In this document: one piece after another, positions 33,614 to 43,634 of the stretch | Layout: every line of letters begins with the position of its first letter | How positions within the stretch are numbered: position 1 is the stretch's first letter | Origin: Euryarchaeota archaeon UBA605 | GTDB taxonomy: Archaea; Thermoplasmatota; Poseidoniia; Poseidoniales; Thalassarchaeaceae | DNA length: 64,000 bases | Direction of reading: 5' to 3' | NCBI GenBank assembly: GCA_002504905.1 | Contig: DATY01000013.1 | Span: forward strand, 79,036 to 143,035 | The notes under the pieces: model-generated | Database searches by the model: none | What the model was told of the DNA's origin: nothing | The model's input: only the letters and a program-made list of their open reading frames with translations | Made by a program: the position numbers and the translations under genes

Positions 33614-35728
33614 TTGCCGAGAATCATGGAAAGGGCGGTCGTCGCAATTTTACTCGTATTATTACTCCTGACGCCTTTAACTGGAAGTATTGCTGAAGGT
33701 GATGTTTATACTGACGATTCAAATGATTTCCAAATTTTTAGTTATGGTCAAACAACTGAAATTCCACATCAAGAAATGATTCCTTGGGATAATTCAATAC
33801 CATGGTGGGAAACTACTATGCTTGATTCGGATCGGAATGGAGTTCATGATTCACTAATTAACGAAACTGGAATAGTAAATCTTGGTTTATCGTATTCTAG
33901 AGATGTAACTAGATTAGACATAGAATCGCTTTCATTATTGGGTATAAATGTCAATTTAGAGTTACCATCTGTTGATGCATTATTAATCGGAGGAGTCTCT
34001 GTAGAGAAAATAGAAGAAATTTCTAAACTCGATGGTATCGTAATGATCGAAAGATATGGCTCAGTTGTATTTTATGGAGATATACAAACTCCTTCCGTTA
34101 AAGCAAAGAATTCTTCTGAATATTCTCTAGGGGCATGGGATTTAGGTGTGAGCGGGAATGGTATGAATATTGCTCTAGTAGATACAGGTGTTGATAATGA
34201 ACATCCTGGACTTAGTGATAAATTTATAGCTGGTTATGATGCAGTTTGTTATGTTCACACAGATCCAACCTGTCTTCTTTCAAATCCACTAAGAGAAGAT
34301 GATGGTTCTTTTGATCCGGATGATGCCAATCAGCATGGAACAGCATGTATGGGGATGGCCAGTGCAACAGGTATAGAGGCTGATGGTAGCCAATCGGAAT
34401 TTTATGGGGCCGCACCTAATGCAACTCTGGTAGATATCAGAATAGGAACAGATGTTGGTGCTGGGCCTTTCGAGAATTATCTTCTTGAACAGGAGTTTTA
34501 TGAATCTGCGATGAATGGTCTGCAATGGGTAATTGATCATCATGACGATGCTTGGCCCGGTGTATCAGAGGAATATTATGGAATTGATATTATTTCTCTA
34601 TCTTGGGGTATTACAAGCCATGAAAATGGTGGATCAGATGGTTCTGACATGCATAGTCGTATTCTTGATGAAGCAATGAATGAAGGAATTATTGTTTCTG
34701 TAGCTGCAGGAAATGATGGTCCTAATAATGATGGACTTTCAGGAATGGGATCTTCGGATTTGTCGGTTACAGTGGGAGCCACTGATGACCAGAACACAGT
34801 AACACGTGAAGACGATACAATCGCAGGTTATTCTTCTCGTGGCCCTAGAAAAGATAATGGTGACGGCAATCCTCTAAATGAGTTGAAGCCAGAAATTAGT
34901 GCTCCAGGATCAAATATCATTCAAGCTGAAGGATGTGTTACGAGTGGCGGTTGTTCAAATTTATTCAATGATGCTTCCGATAATTCCTACACTGGTCGTG
35001 GTTCAGGTACTTCCTATGCTACTCCCGCTGTTTCAGGGGTAATGGCACTTGTATGGGAGGCCAATGAAAATTTGTCTACAATGCAACTCAAAGAAATTTT
35101 GAAACACACTGCAGAAAGACGTGGCGAACCAAGTCTTCCTGAGGTAGACCCATATTGGAATAGAGATTTTGGGTTTGGTATGGTTGACGCATATTCTGCA
35201 ACATTGCTGGCAATACATATTAGAGAATCTGGAACCACAGAATTAATAGATCCAGGAATTCAGAATCATTTACTTTCATTCAATACCACTGAAAGTATCA
35301 AATTAGTAGGTCATTCATGGAGTTCATCTGGTTCAGTTGAATCAGTTAATTTCAGAGTAGATAATGGTGAATGGTTGATGGCTAATTTTAATTCATCAGT
35401 AGTTGAAGTAGGTCCAATAACTCCTTTTGAATGGTATGTTGAAATAGATCAGAATAAATTTTCTAAGGGTGTACATATATTAGAAGTGGTTGCTTTTTCT
35501 TCATCTCAACAGTCTCTTCCAGTAGTATTTCAATTTGAGAGTGAAGGTGAAATTTCTTCTTCATATGATTTCTCAAGTATGATATATATCTTAATTGCAA
35601 TTATTGTAATTATTTGGCTATCTATATTTTTATCAATTAAATTAGGTTATTTAGAAAGATTTTCTGATTTTCCATACTTTTCTTCATCTAAAAGTAACCT
35701 TCCTATTGATGCTGAAATTATAGAATAA
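33614..35728 (+). CDS. Subtilisin-like serine protease (S8), membrane-anchored
   Basis: A signal peptide (residues about 5-28) is followed by an inhibitor-like propeptide region, then the S8 triad: D190 in 'ALVDTGVDNEHPG', H241 in 'NQHGTACMG' and S467 in 'GRGSGTSYATPAVSG'. The oxyanion Asn lies in 'VAAGNDGP'. A beta-rich C-terminal domain and a final membrane helix (about 652-675) follow, so the enzyme is probably tethered outside the cell. TTG 33614 has AAGGA at the right spacing; ATG 33626 is also possible. It may be an exoprotease for protein degradation, a trait suggested for marine group II archaea. Confidence 0.92.
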   Translation: MPRIMERAVVAILLVLLLLTPLTGSIAEGDVYTDDSNDFQIFSYGQTTEIPHQEMIPWDNSIPWWETTMLDSDRNGVHDSLINETGIVNLGLSYSRDVTRLDIESLSLLGINVNLELPSVDALLIGGVSVEKIEEISKLDGIVMIERYGSVVFYGDIQTPSVKAKNSSEYSLGAWDLGVSGNGMNIALVDTGVDNEHPGLSDKFIAGYDAVCYVHTDPTCLLSNPLREDDGSFDPDDANQHGTACMGMASATGIEADGSQSEFYGAAPNATLVDIRIGTDVGAGPFENYLLEQEFYESAMNGLQWVIDHHDDAWPGVSEEYYGIDIISLSWGITSHENGGSDGSDMHSRILDEAMNEGIIVSVAAGNDGPNNDGLSGMGSSDLSVTVGATDDQNTVTREDDTIAGYSSRGPRKDNGDGNPLNELKPEISAPGSNIIQAEGCVTSGGCSNLFNDASDNSYTGRGSGTSYATPAVSGVMALVWEANENLSTMQLKEILKHTAERRGEPSLPEVDPYWNRDFGFGMVDAYSATLLAIHIRESGTTELIDPGIQNHLLSFNTTESIKLVGHSWSSSGSVESVNFRVDNGEWLMANFNSSVVEVGPITPFEWYVEIDQNKFSKGVHILEVVAFSSSQQSLPVVFQFESEGEISSSYDFSSMIYILIAIIVIIWLSIFLSIKLGYLERFSDFPYFSSSKSNLPIDAEIIE

Positions 35729-35780
35729 TGGAAGTCTACAATACACTCCTTTCATATCTCGGTGCATATGTCCGCAGGTC

Positions 35781-36923
35781 ATGGTGCGCTTCTCAGATAG
35801 AGCAAATAGTATCCGTCCGACAGGTGTTAGGAGAATGTTTGATCTTGCTGGGGATGATGCTATTCAGTTTGGTTTAGGCGAGCCAGACTTCCAACCTCCA
35901 CCATTAGCAATTAAGGCATTTTCGAAGGCTATGGAAGATGGTAGGAATAAATATACTACTACGGCGGGGCTCCCTGAATTGAGGAAAAAAATAGCTGAAA
36001 CTTGGCATCATAGAGATTCTAATTTAGATGAAAGTAACGTATGTATTACCATGAGTGGAACAAATGCATTACTAGATATTTTCCTTGCATTAGTTAATCC
36101 CGGAGATAATGTACTAATTCCAGAGCCATATTTTCCATTATATCCTACAGATGTAGTTCTATGCGGTGGAGAGGCAAATATGTATCCTTGTCATTTTGAG
36201 AATGGTTTTGTGCCCACAATTGAAGATCTAGAATCTAGAATTAACGAGAATACTATTGCAATCCTTTACAATTTTCCCAGTAATCCAACAGGAGGAAACG
36301 TCACAGAAGAACAAAGAGATAAACTTGTTAAGTTTGCTCAAGAGAACGATTTATGGCTAATTACAGATGAAGTCTATGATAAGATAATTTATGATTCTGA
36401 ACATGTATCATTCCTGGGTGCCGGCTATGAAAAAGTAATAATGATTAATTCTTTTTCTAAGACCTTTGCAATGACCGGTTGGAGAATTGGTTATTTGCTA
36501 TCTCCTGATTTAGAGGCTATGGGCCAGTTGACGAAAATGCAGTATTATGTTACTGCGTGCAGTAATGATGCAATGCAATATGCGGTTTTAGAAGCTTTAG
36601 AAAAAGCTAGTGACTATCCTGCTGAGATGTGTGCAGAGTTCAAGAAAAGGAGAGATCTTATCTGTAGTAGATTGAATTCAATGCCGAATGTTTCTTGCAA
36701 TATTCCAACAGGCGCATTTTATGTATTTCCAAAATTTGATATTCCTGGATATAATAGTGAAGAGTTGGCAATGAAAATGCTAGAAGGAGGAGTTTTATGC
36801 TCCCCAGGTACTGCTTTCGGACAGGCGGGAGAAGGACATCTTAGATTTGCCTACACCATATGTCAAGAAGATATTTCTAGAGGAATGGATAGAGTAGAAG
36901 AAATAATTTTAAAATTAATTTAG
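35781..36923 (+). CDS. Class I/II aminotransferase (aspartate-aminotransferase-like)
   Basis: This 380-aa PLP aminotransferase of the I-gamma type shows 'FGLGEPDFQPPPLAIKAF', 'YTTTAGLPELRKKIAE', 'YNFPSNPTGGNVTEEQ', 'ITDEVYDKIIYD' and 'SFSKTFAMTGWRIGY' with the PLP lysine K227. The C-terminal Arg for substrate carboxylate is in 'EGHLRFAYT'. It likely uses aspartate, alanine or aromatic amino acids; specificity is not decidable. A small membrane protein gene follows 9 bases later. Confidence 0.9.
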   Translation: MVRFSDRANSIRPTGVRRMFDLAGDDAIQFGLGEPDFQPPPLAIKAFSKAMEDGRNKYTTTAGLPELRKKIAETWHHRDSNLDESNVCITMSGTNALLDIFLALVNPGDNVLIPEPYFPLYPTDVVLCGGEANMYPCHFENGFVPTIEDLESRINENTIAILYNFPSNPTGGNVTEEQRDKLVKFAQENDLWLITDEVYDKIIYDSEHVSFLGAGYEKVIMINSFSKTFAMTGWRIGYLLSPDLEAMGQLTKMQYYVTACSNDAMQYAVLEALEKASDYPAEMCAEFKKRRDLICSRLNSMPNVSCNIPTGAFYVFPKFDIPGYNSEELAMKMLEGGVLCSPGTAFGQAGEGHLRFAYTICQEDISRGMDRVEEIILKLI

Positions 36924-36932
36924 GAGTTAAAT

Positions 36933-37148
36933 ATGAGTATTTTTCTTTCATATGGCTTAGGAATAGTAACTCTAGTCCTGTCTTGGTTTTTACTCAAAGA
37001 CTTACTCCTTGCTAGTATAGTGGTTTTTACCTCATCCTCAATATTTTTGTATTTTCAAGGACCTAATGCTATTGCTTTCTCTCTTTGTTTATCAAATGGA
37101 TGGATAATCCTCAATACAATAATTGACAAATTATTTCCTGTTAATTAA
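36933..37148 (+). CDS. Small two-helix membrane protein
   Basis: A 71-aa product starts at ATG 36933 with AGGAG upstream. It consists of two or three hydrophobic segments and nothing else recognisable. Tight spacing behind the aminotransferase suggests co-transcription. It overlaps the convergent gene by 4 bases. Confidence 0.6.
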   Translation: MSIFLSYGLGIVTLVLSWFLLKDLLLASIVVFTSSSIFLYFQGPNAIAFSLCLSNGWIILNTIIDKLFPVN

Positions 37149-38254
37149 TCAAATAAATTGAATGGAATATCTATCATTCTTCCTTCTTCGTCATCTTTTT
37201 CATCACTAGGATTAATGTGATCTTCTATTCCTCTTTCCTCATTTTTTCCTTCAAATTGTATGCCGACTTCTTGTTTTAATTTGGGGATAGGAAGGCTCTG
37301 CTGAGAGAGATTCTCTAAATCATCTTCTTTATTTTTCATCCAGGGGGAAAGTCCATTTGACCCCCCTAAAACACTAATTGTAGTGAATGCTGCCATAGGT
37401 AAAACAGAAATCGCAACTAAAAAATCAATAATTGCAGTATCTGGAACCTGTGCTTCTGGAGCAACAAAATTTAAGATTACTCCTTCCAATTGAACATCAT
37501 GCCATTGTGATATATCAATTCCTAAAGAAGTTAATGAAAACTGTAGAATGGCCCTGGCACAAGCCCATAATATGATTACAGGAAGAATCCAAGAGATTTT
37601 TGTGATTCTCCATAGTATTTTTCTAAACATTGCAGCAAATCCTACAAATTGGGATGAAATGACTGGTTGTACTCTAAATGAAACCCACAAACCAATAATA
37701 TAGCCGAGCATTCCGAGTTCGAATGCACTATCCTTTCTAATCAGATCTTCCGGAATACCTTCCATTATTATTAATGGTATTGAAATTAATAGAACCTGTG
37801 AAGGCACAGCAAGTAATTGCAATCCTCCATGTACCGCAAACAATTCTGACTGATCACTTTTTATTCTGTTGGCAACTAATCTGCTCATTTTTCCATAAGG
37901 ACTCGAATAAGCAGCCATTTTGGCTCTATCAATAAGTTCTGGATCATATTTTCTTCTACTCAGTCCCAAAGTGGCTATCCAACCTCCTCTTTCAACTACT
38001 GATGAGGGTCGAAAACCTCCAATGATTAGTGCTAATGCAAGGCAGATAATTCCATATGTTAATCCCGAAACTAAAATCCAGTAGAAGAGTTCTGCTCTTA
38101 TCGAAATACCAAAGTTCTCTCTATCTATGTCTATTAGATAAGTAAGTGAGAAACCTATTATTGGAATTATTGTAATTTGGATAAGCAAAATAAGTGCTAA
38201 TCCTAATCTATGAGAAAGACTAGCCCTACCCTCCATATTCTTCACGCAACTCAA
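37145..38254 (-). CDS. Multi-pass membrane protein, hypothetical
   Basis: The 369-aa product has about six to seven hydrophobic segments (near residues 17-38, 53-80, 150-170, 182-205, 220-245 and 275-300) and a hydrophilic acidic C-terminal tail of about 70 residues. A cytoplasmic loop contains 'DPELIDRAKMAAYSSPYGKMSRLVANRI'. No family is recognised. Confidence 0.62.
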   Translation of the reverse strand: MSCVKNMEGRASLSHRLGLALILLIQITIIPIIGFSLTYLIDIDRENFGISIRAELFYWILVSGLTYGIICLALALIIGGFRPSSVVERGGWIATLGLSRRKYDPELIDRAKMAAYSSPYGKMSRLVANRIKSDQSELFAVHGGLQLLAVPSQVLLISIPLIIMEGIPEDLIRKDSAFELGMLGYIIGLWVSFRVQPVISSQFVGFAAMFRKILWRITKISWILPVIILWACARAILQFSLTSLGIDISQWHDVQLEGVILNFVAPEAQVPDTAIIDFLVAISVLPMAAFTTISVLGGSNGLSPWMKNKEDDLENLSQQSLPIPKLKQEVGIQFEGKNEERGIEDHINPSDEKDDEEGRMIDIPFNLFD

Positions 38255-38404
38255 TTAATCCATAAGTCCTTCATTGTAATTAATCAATAAGTATGGTTTT
38301 AGTTGGTATTTTTTATTTTTCATCACTCCCCCCTATCTAATTAATCACGAACTTTTACCCCCAACATTCTTACACGATTTCTATACCGAATAGACTTGTT
38401 AATC

Positions 38405-41400
38405 ATGCGTATGCTAACTCCTGTCTTCGTATTGTCAATTTTGATTATGATGAGTTTATCTCCGATGTTTGTCGGTTCTGAATTACAGGATAATGAAAAT
38501 AGAGATGATATAGGGCCTAAATCCTTGATTGATTTTGAGATTTCATCAATAGAAATTGGAAATCAAACAAGGGATGCTATGGAGTGGACTCAACCAGATG
38601 GCTCCATTATTGAATACATTATGAGGGATGAAACAATCCAAATTAATGTAACATATACTCAAGCAGGCTCATCCGGTCAACCAGCAGCGGCAGAAGGCTA
38701 TCTTCAGATTTGGCATCCTGTAGGTTTTATGATAGCTGAATATAACGTTAGTATGCTTCTTTCGGGTTTCCAATCTTTGAAAGCAACTTTTGTCTGGACG
38801 CCGAGTTCAGCTCACAGTGCTTTGGATGAGAATGGATATCTAGTTGGTGGAATTATTCTAAGAGGCATAGTTGATGGAGGATTAGCCGATGATACAGAAT
38901 CAAATAATGAAATGGATCGTTATATCCCAGTTGCAATGTGGAACGATCCTATGGAAAATGGTTTTTGTGGTGATGTTGATGGAGATAATGTAATTGATTG
39001 TACAAATCAACTACAAGCAAATGTACCTACTTGGGTAGGTGCTGGATACGATTCATCTGGACAATTATCATCAGACCCTGATAGTTTTGGCCACTGGAGA
39101 ATGGAAAATTCATCTAGTGAAGAAGGAGAGAATCATTGGAGAGTTTCCCGTCCTGGGGCTAATTATGCCAGCAATCGACATGATAGACTCTGGTGGGGCT
39201 GGTTTACTCCTTTTGATAATTGTAATGAACCCGGACATGGACTTGGACTTGGAACTCTAGATTCTGCGGTCAGTTCAAACTATGGGAATAATTTCTGTAA
39301 GATTCGACTCAAAGGTTTCGATTTCTTAACAATCCAATTGGTGACAAATGCATGGGGTGAGATGGCAGCAGGTGATGAAATGAGAATTGAAGCCGACTCA
39401 GGAGGTGTTAAAGAATTCTACAATTTTTCTTCCCAGTCACTTTCAACTACTGGTGAATGGACCCAATTAGTTTGGAATATGACTGAAGTCCACTCCTCTG
39501 CCGAGTATACTTTAGCTTTCAAATTTGATTCTAATAGCTCATTCTCAAGTCAGGGGATACAAATAGATTCATTCAAAATTTTTGCTATTGAGAAAGTACC
39601 TCAATATACTCTAGATTTTGATTGTGATGATCCTCTTCCAAATTCTTACTTAGTAGTTCCATCTGATCCGAATCCTCCTTCATTATATTGCAATATCAAG
39701 AATAATGGATATGTGGATATTACATTGAGACTTTATACAGAAGTAACTAATCGTTCATGGATGTATGATTTCCCATTGAGAATTGATTCCAATAACCCTG
39801 TAGATCATGATAATTATGTAATTACTAAAGTCATTCCTGCTCTCAGTTACATGGATACTTGGTTCAATCTTACAATTCCTGACGCTTCTGGAGTACAAGA
39901 TTTGTATTGGGATGTTTGGGTAAATGATGGAGTTACTAACCTCACTAAAGAGTATGTCAGTTTACCGGTTTCGGTAATGCCTGCCTATTCAAGTAAATTA
40001 AGGCAGGTCACGCTACAGAATCCTGCGGCAACTCTTGAGCCAGGAGCAAGTGGGGCAATTCCTATGTCTTTCAAAAATACAGGTAATCAAATAGCAACAT
40101 GGAGTTTTGATGCAGCATGGCCTAATATCGACTGGGTAGATAATGCAGACATTAAATGGTATTACAATGGTTCACAGGTTTCTACTTTAGAACTAGCCTT
40201 AACTGATGATGTATTAATTGATGCAGTAATCACAGCACCGCCTCAAGTTTCTCCTGGAACGTATTCAGTTACATTACTTGCGTCGGGTGTCTCTCCGGCT
40301 CAATATCTTGCTGAATGGCAAGTGAATATTGTTGTTCCAGTTTACTCTGATTTAGTTATAGAGCCAGAAGTTTTCAATTTGGTAGCCCCCGCAGATAATT
40401 CTCTGAGGTTAATAGAAATTAGGTTAGTTAATAATGGAAATTCACCTGAATCATTCGATTTAAGTATTCAAGCCGACTGGAAATTAGGATTGGAAATGAA
40501 TACTGAACAGACGTTTGAAATAGATCCATTCGGAGGAGATACTACTGTAACTATGCTTCTTCCAATGCCATACGGTATTGTAGCTGAAACTTATTCAATA
40601 ATATTGACTGCGTCTAGTAAATTAAACTCTGAATATCAAATGTCATCTCAAATGTTATTGACTGTTCCGGAAACAAATTTAGTTGAAGTTGAAGATCTAA
40701 ATATGTTAGATGAGGTTTTCCGCGGTGGTGACGACCCTAGAACTGTCAATTGGCGCATATGGAATAGAGGAAATGTTGCAGATTCTTTTGAAATATCCTT
40801 TGATCATTTTTCCGATGTTTCAGCTTCAGCAGTAGGTCTAAATGATGGCAAGACACCATATATTAATCCTGGAGAGTCTCATAACTTAACTGTAAGATAT
40901 TCATTTAGCTCATTGACTTTCGGCGATAGAACAATTTCAATGACCGCAACTAGCGTTCTCTCTCAGAATTCTGAATCTTTAGTTTCTGGCACAGGTAATG
41001 CTGATTTTCAGGTAGGTGCTCAAGGTTGGATTACTTTGACTCCTCCAGCGATTGTTGAGATTAGAGAGGGTGGCAATGATGTTGAGATTACTTTTACTGT
41101 CAAGAACGAGCATCCTACAGACGCTCAGTTACTAAGAGCAGACATCGATAGAAATTCTAATATTTTCTATAATATTGTCGACGCTAGAGTTGATACCGGA
41201 GATCAAAACTTTGTTTTGGAAGCCCAATCTATGAGAGAAATTACAGTCTATCTAACAGCAACTGATGAAAATCTGAGGAATTTAAATAATAATTCTGAGA
41301 TATTCAAGTTACCTCTTAATGTCGATGGAGATATAGACAAAGTTTCAATGTCTGCTAGTATTCAAATGTTCAAAATCGATCCAGTCGATCCAGGGACTAA

Positions 41401-41836
41401 TGCAGGAGAATATGCTGGAATAGCTGGTAATATTATATTCATATTAATCGGTTTAGTGATTTTAGTTGCTGTTTTATTAGCAACTTTCAGAATAATGCGA
41501 AGCGCCTCTTCGCCTTTAGAGGAAATATCAACTTTTGATGACTATGAGTATACTCAAGGGAATAATTTCAACCCACCCTCTTTACCAACAGCCCCTGAAT
41601 TACCTTCTGAGGACAAAGTTGCAAATTCAATGTATGGCGGTTCTGAAGAAATATTCAAACAACCTGCACCACCATTACCTCCTGTACAAAGTCCTGACGA
41701 AGAATTACCAGAGGAAGTAGAAAATAATCCACCCAGTGCGCCTGAGGTTCCTGAATCAGGGTTGCCAGACGGATGGACTATGGAACAATGGGTTCATTAC
41801 GGTCAAGCATGGATTGATCAGCAGAATGAATCTTAA
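38405..41836 (+). CDS. Large surface protein with tandem CARDB/NEW3-like Ig domains and C-terminal anchor
   Basis: The ATG at 38405 starts a signal peptide (MRMLTPVFVLSILIMMSL). The roughly 1000-residue exterior is beta-rich with repeated Ig-like domains. Recurrent phrases ('VNNGNSPESFDLSI', 'WNRGNVADSFEISF', 'FKNTGNQIATWSF') are typical of CARDB/NEW3 domains. Near residue 1025 a membrane helix ('GIAGNIIFILIGLVILVAVLLA') precedes a Pro/Glu-rich cytoplasmic tail ending in 'LPDGWTMEQWVHYGQAW'. It is likely a cell-surface adhesion or S-layer-associated protein. A TTG at 38396 is a less likely start. Confidence 0.78.
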   Translation: MRMLTPVFVLSILIMMSLSPMFVGSELQDNENRDDIGPKSLIDFEISSIEIGNQTRDAMEWTQPDGSIIEYIMRDETIQINVTYTQAGSSGQPAAAEGYLQIWHPVGFMIAEYNVSMLLSGFQSLKATFVWTPSSAHSALDENGYLVGGIILRGIVDGGLADDTESNNEMDRYIPVAMWNDPMENGFCGDVDGDNVIDCTNQLQANVPTWVGAGYDSSGQLSSDPDSFGHWRMENSSSEEGENHWRVSRPGANYASNRHDRLWWGWFTPFDNCNEPGHGLGLGTLDSAVSSNYGNNFCKIRLKGFDFLTIQLVTNAWGEMAAGDEMRIEADSGGVKEFYNFSSQSLSTTGEWTQLVWNMTEVHSSAEYTLAFKFDSNSSFSSQGIQIDSFKIFAIEKVPQYTLDFDCDDPLPNSYLVVPSDPNPPSLYCNIKNNGYVDITLRLYTEVTNRSWMYDFPLRIDSNNPVDHDNYVITKVIPALSYMDTWFNLTIPDASGVQDLYWDVWVNDGVTNLTKEYVSLPVSVMPAYSSKLRQVTLQNPAATLEPGASGAIPMSFKNTGNQIATWSFDAAWPNIDWVDNADIKWYYNGSQVSTLELALTDDVLIDAVITAPPQVSPGTYSVTLLASGVSPAQYLAEWQVNIVVPVYSDLVIEPEVFNLVAPADNSLRLIEIRLVNNGNSPESFDLSIQADWKLGLEMNTEQTFEIDPFGGDTTVTMLLPMPYGIVAETYSIILTASSKLNSEYQMSSQMLLTVPETNLVEVEDLNMLDEVFRGGDDPRTVNWRIWNRGNVADSFEISFDHFSDVSASAVGLNDGKTPYINPGESHNLTVRYSFSSLTFGDRTISMTATSVLSQNSESLVSGTGNADFQVGAQGWITLTPPAIVEIREGGNDVEITFTVKNEHPTDAQLLRADIDRNSNIFYNIVDARVDTGDQNFVLEAQSMREITVYLTATDENLRNLNNNSEIFKLPLNVDGDIDKVSMSASIQMFKIDPVDPGTNAGEYAGIAGNIIFILIGLVILVAVLLATFRIMRSASSPLEEISTFDDYEYTQGNNFNPPSLPTAPELPSEDKVANSMYGGSEEIFKQPAPPLPPVQSPDEELPEEVENNPPSAPEVPESGLPDGWTMEQWVHYGQAWIDQQNES

Positions 41837-41843
41837 ATCATAG

Positions 41844-41849
41844 TTTTTT
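41844..41849 (+). terminator. Poly-T terminator candidate
   Basis: Six T lie 7 bases after the stop of the large surface protein. Confidence 0.4.
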
Positions 41850-41925
41850 GATTTCAACTTATTGTGGGAGGCCTTATGAGGGTCTCTTAAGTGGCCCGAA
41901 TCCCAATACAGGTGGCTGATTTCTA

Positions 41926-43536
41926 ATGTACAATGGACAACAACCAATTTTTATCCTAAAAGAAGGCACTGAAAGAACTAGTGGACGTTCTGCTCAGAGT
42001 AATAATATTGCAGCAGCTAAGGCAGTAGCAGATTCTGTCCGTTCTACTTTAGGTCCTAAAGGAATGGATAAAATGTTAGTTGACGGAATGGGAGATGTAG
42101 TAATAACAAATGATGGAGCTACAATATTAAAGCAAATGGATATAACCAATCCTGCTGCAAAGATGATAATTGAGGTTGCTAAAACACAAGAACAGCATTG
42201 TTTTGACGGTACTACAAGTGCTGTTGTAATCGCAGGAGAATTATTGAAAAGAAGTGAAGATTTAATAGATCAGAATGTACATCCTACAGTAATTTGTGAG
42301 GGTTTCCGTTTAGCCGCAGAAAAGGCTGCTGAGTTAATTGAAAGTCATTCACTTGAGACAAACGAACAAATGTTATCAGAAGTTGCAAAAACTGCATTAA
42401 CTGGTAAGAGTGCTGGAGCAGTGAAGGAATTTTTAGCGGATATCTGTGTTAAAGCAGTTCTATCTGTAGCACAGGAAGTAGATAATGAAACTATTGTAGA
42501 TCTTGACGACGTTAAAGTTGAGAAGAAGCAAGGAGGCTCTATAGGTAGTAGTACATTGGTTGATGGAATTATTCTCGATAAAGAGAGAGTCCACTCAGGT
42601 ATGCCAAAAGTAGTTAATGATGCTAAAATAGCGTTAATAAATTCCGCTATAGAAGTCAAGAAAACAGAGGTAGATGCTAAAATCCAAATTACAGACCCAA
42701 ATATGTTATCTCAATTTTTGGATGAAGAAGAATCATATCTTAAATCTTTAGTTGAAACCATTCAATCTTCTGGAGCTACTGTAGTAATTTGTCAAAAGGG
42801 AATTGATGACCTAGCTCAGCATTATATGTCAAAATCAGGTTTGATGGCTATTAGAAGGGCCAAGAAAAGTGATATGGAGGCACTTTCTAAAGCAACTGGT
42901 GGGAAGATAATTACCAATATTGATGATTTATCATCTGATGATTTAGGGTATGCATCTAAAGTCGATGAGCGCAAAATTGGTGAATCAGATATGATATTTA
43001 TTACAGGATGTAAAGATGCAAAGAGTGTTTCAGTACTTCTAAGAGGCGGTACTGAGCATGTCATTGATGAGATTAATCGTGCATTTGATGATGCCATTGG
43101 TGTCGTGGCTGTAGCCTATGAAGATGGTGCAGTATTAACAGGTGGAGGTTCCGTCTTAGCAGCAATTAGTAGATCATTAAGGTCATATGCAGAAGGAATT
43201 GGCGGTAGAGAGCAGATGGCCATAGAGGCTTTTTCAGGTGCTCTAGAAGTTATTCCAAGGACATTGGCAGAAAATGCTGGTCTAGATCCTGTAAACACTA
43301 TAATTGATCTTAGAAAAGCACATTCTGAAGGTAAATCTGAGTTTGGAGTTAATGTTTACCAAGGTGGAGTAGCTAATATGGCTAAAAGTAAGGTATTCGA
43401 ACCTAGCAGAGTAGTCGACCAGGCAATACAATCTGCTACTGAGACCGCAGTAATGATTCTCAGAATTGACGACGTAATTTCCAGTAAAGCATCAGGCGCA
43501 ATGGAAGGCGGAGATTTTGACGGTATGGGGATGTAA
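41926..43536 (+). CDS. Thermosome subunit (group II chaperonin)
   Basis: Group II chaperonins fold proteins in an ATP-driven double ring. Family segments are 'STLGPKGMDKMLVDGMGDVVITNDGATIL', 'FDGTTSAVVIAGELL' (usually GDGTT, here FDGTT) and 'AVLTGGGSVLAAISRSL', with a Gly/Met-rich C-terminus (GGDFDGMGM). Length 536 aa is normal. ATG 41926 is preceded by GGTGG. Confidence 0.95.
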   Translation: MYNGQQPIFILKEGTERTSGRSAQSNNIAAAKAVADSVRSTLGPKGMDKMLVDGMGDVVITNDGATILKQMDITNPAAKMIIEVAKTQEQHCFDGTTSAVVIAGELLKRSEDLIDQNVHPTVICEGFRLAAEKAAELIESHSLETNEQMLSEVAKTALTGKSAGAVKEFLADICVKAVLSVAQEVDNETIVDLDDVKVEKKQGGSIGSSTLVDGIILDKERVHSGMPKVVNDAKIALINSAIEVKKTEVDAKIQITDPNMLSQFLDEEESYLKSLVETIQSSGATVVICQKGIDDLAQHYMSKSGLMAIRRAKKSDMEALSKATGGKIITNIDDLSSDDLGYASKVDERKIGESDMIFITGCKDAKSVSVLLRGGTEHVIDEINRAFDDAIGVVAVAYEDGAVLTGGGSVLAAISRSLRSYAEGIGGREQMAIEAFSGALEVIPRTLAENAGLDPVNTIIDLRKAHSEGKSEFGVNVYQGGVANMAKSKVFEPSRVVDQAIQSATETAVMILRIDDVISSKASGAMEGGDFDGMGM

Positions 43537-43600
43537 GTCATACTATTCATTGACTTAATTTCATCACTTCAACACGCTACATTCAATAATCGCCGATTGC

Positions 43601-43626
43601 TCGAAGTATTGCCCTTAGTGGTATAG
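43601..43626 (+). repeat. Upstream element shared with 33344-33369 (copy B)
   Basis: TCGAAGTATT, then GCCCTTAGTGGTATAG, ends 8 bases before the start of the flavodoxin-SdhB gene. It differs from copy A at three positions. With no tRNA body following, it is either a shared promoter/initiation motif or the remnant of a copied tRNA 5' region. Confidence 0.5.
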
Positions 43627-43634
43627 GTGATTCT

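Noticed and set aside
42345..43298. Several reading frames on the minus strand inside the thermosome gene
   Set aside because: They are antisense shadows of a well-conserved chaperonin, with low-complexity Ser/Ile-rich products and no start signals.
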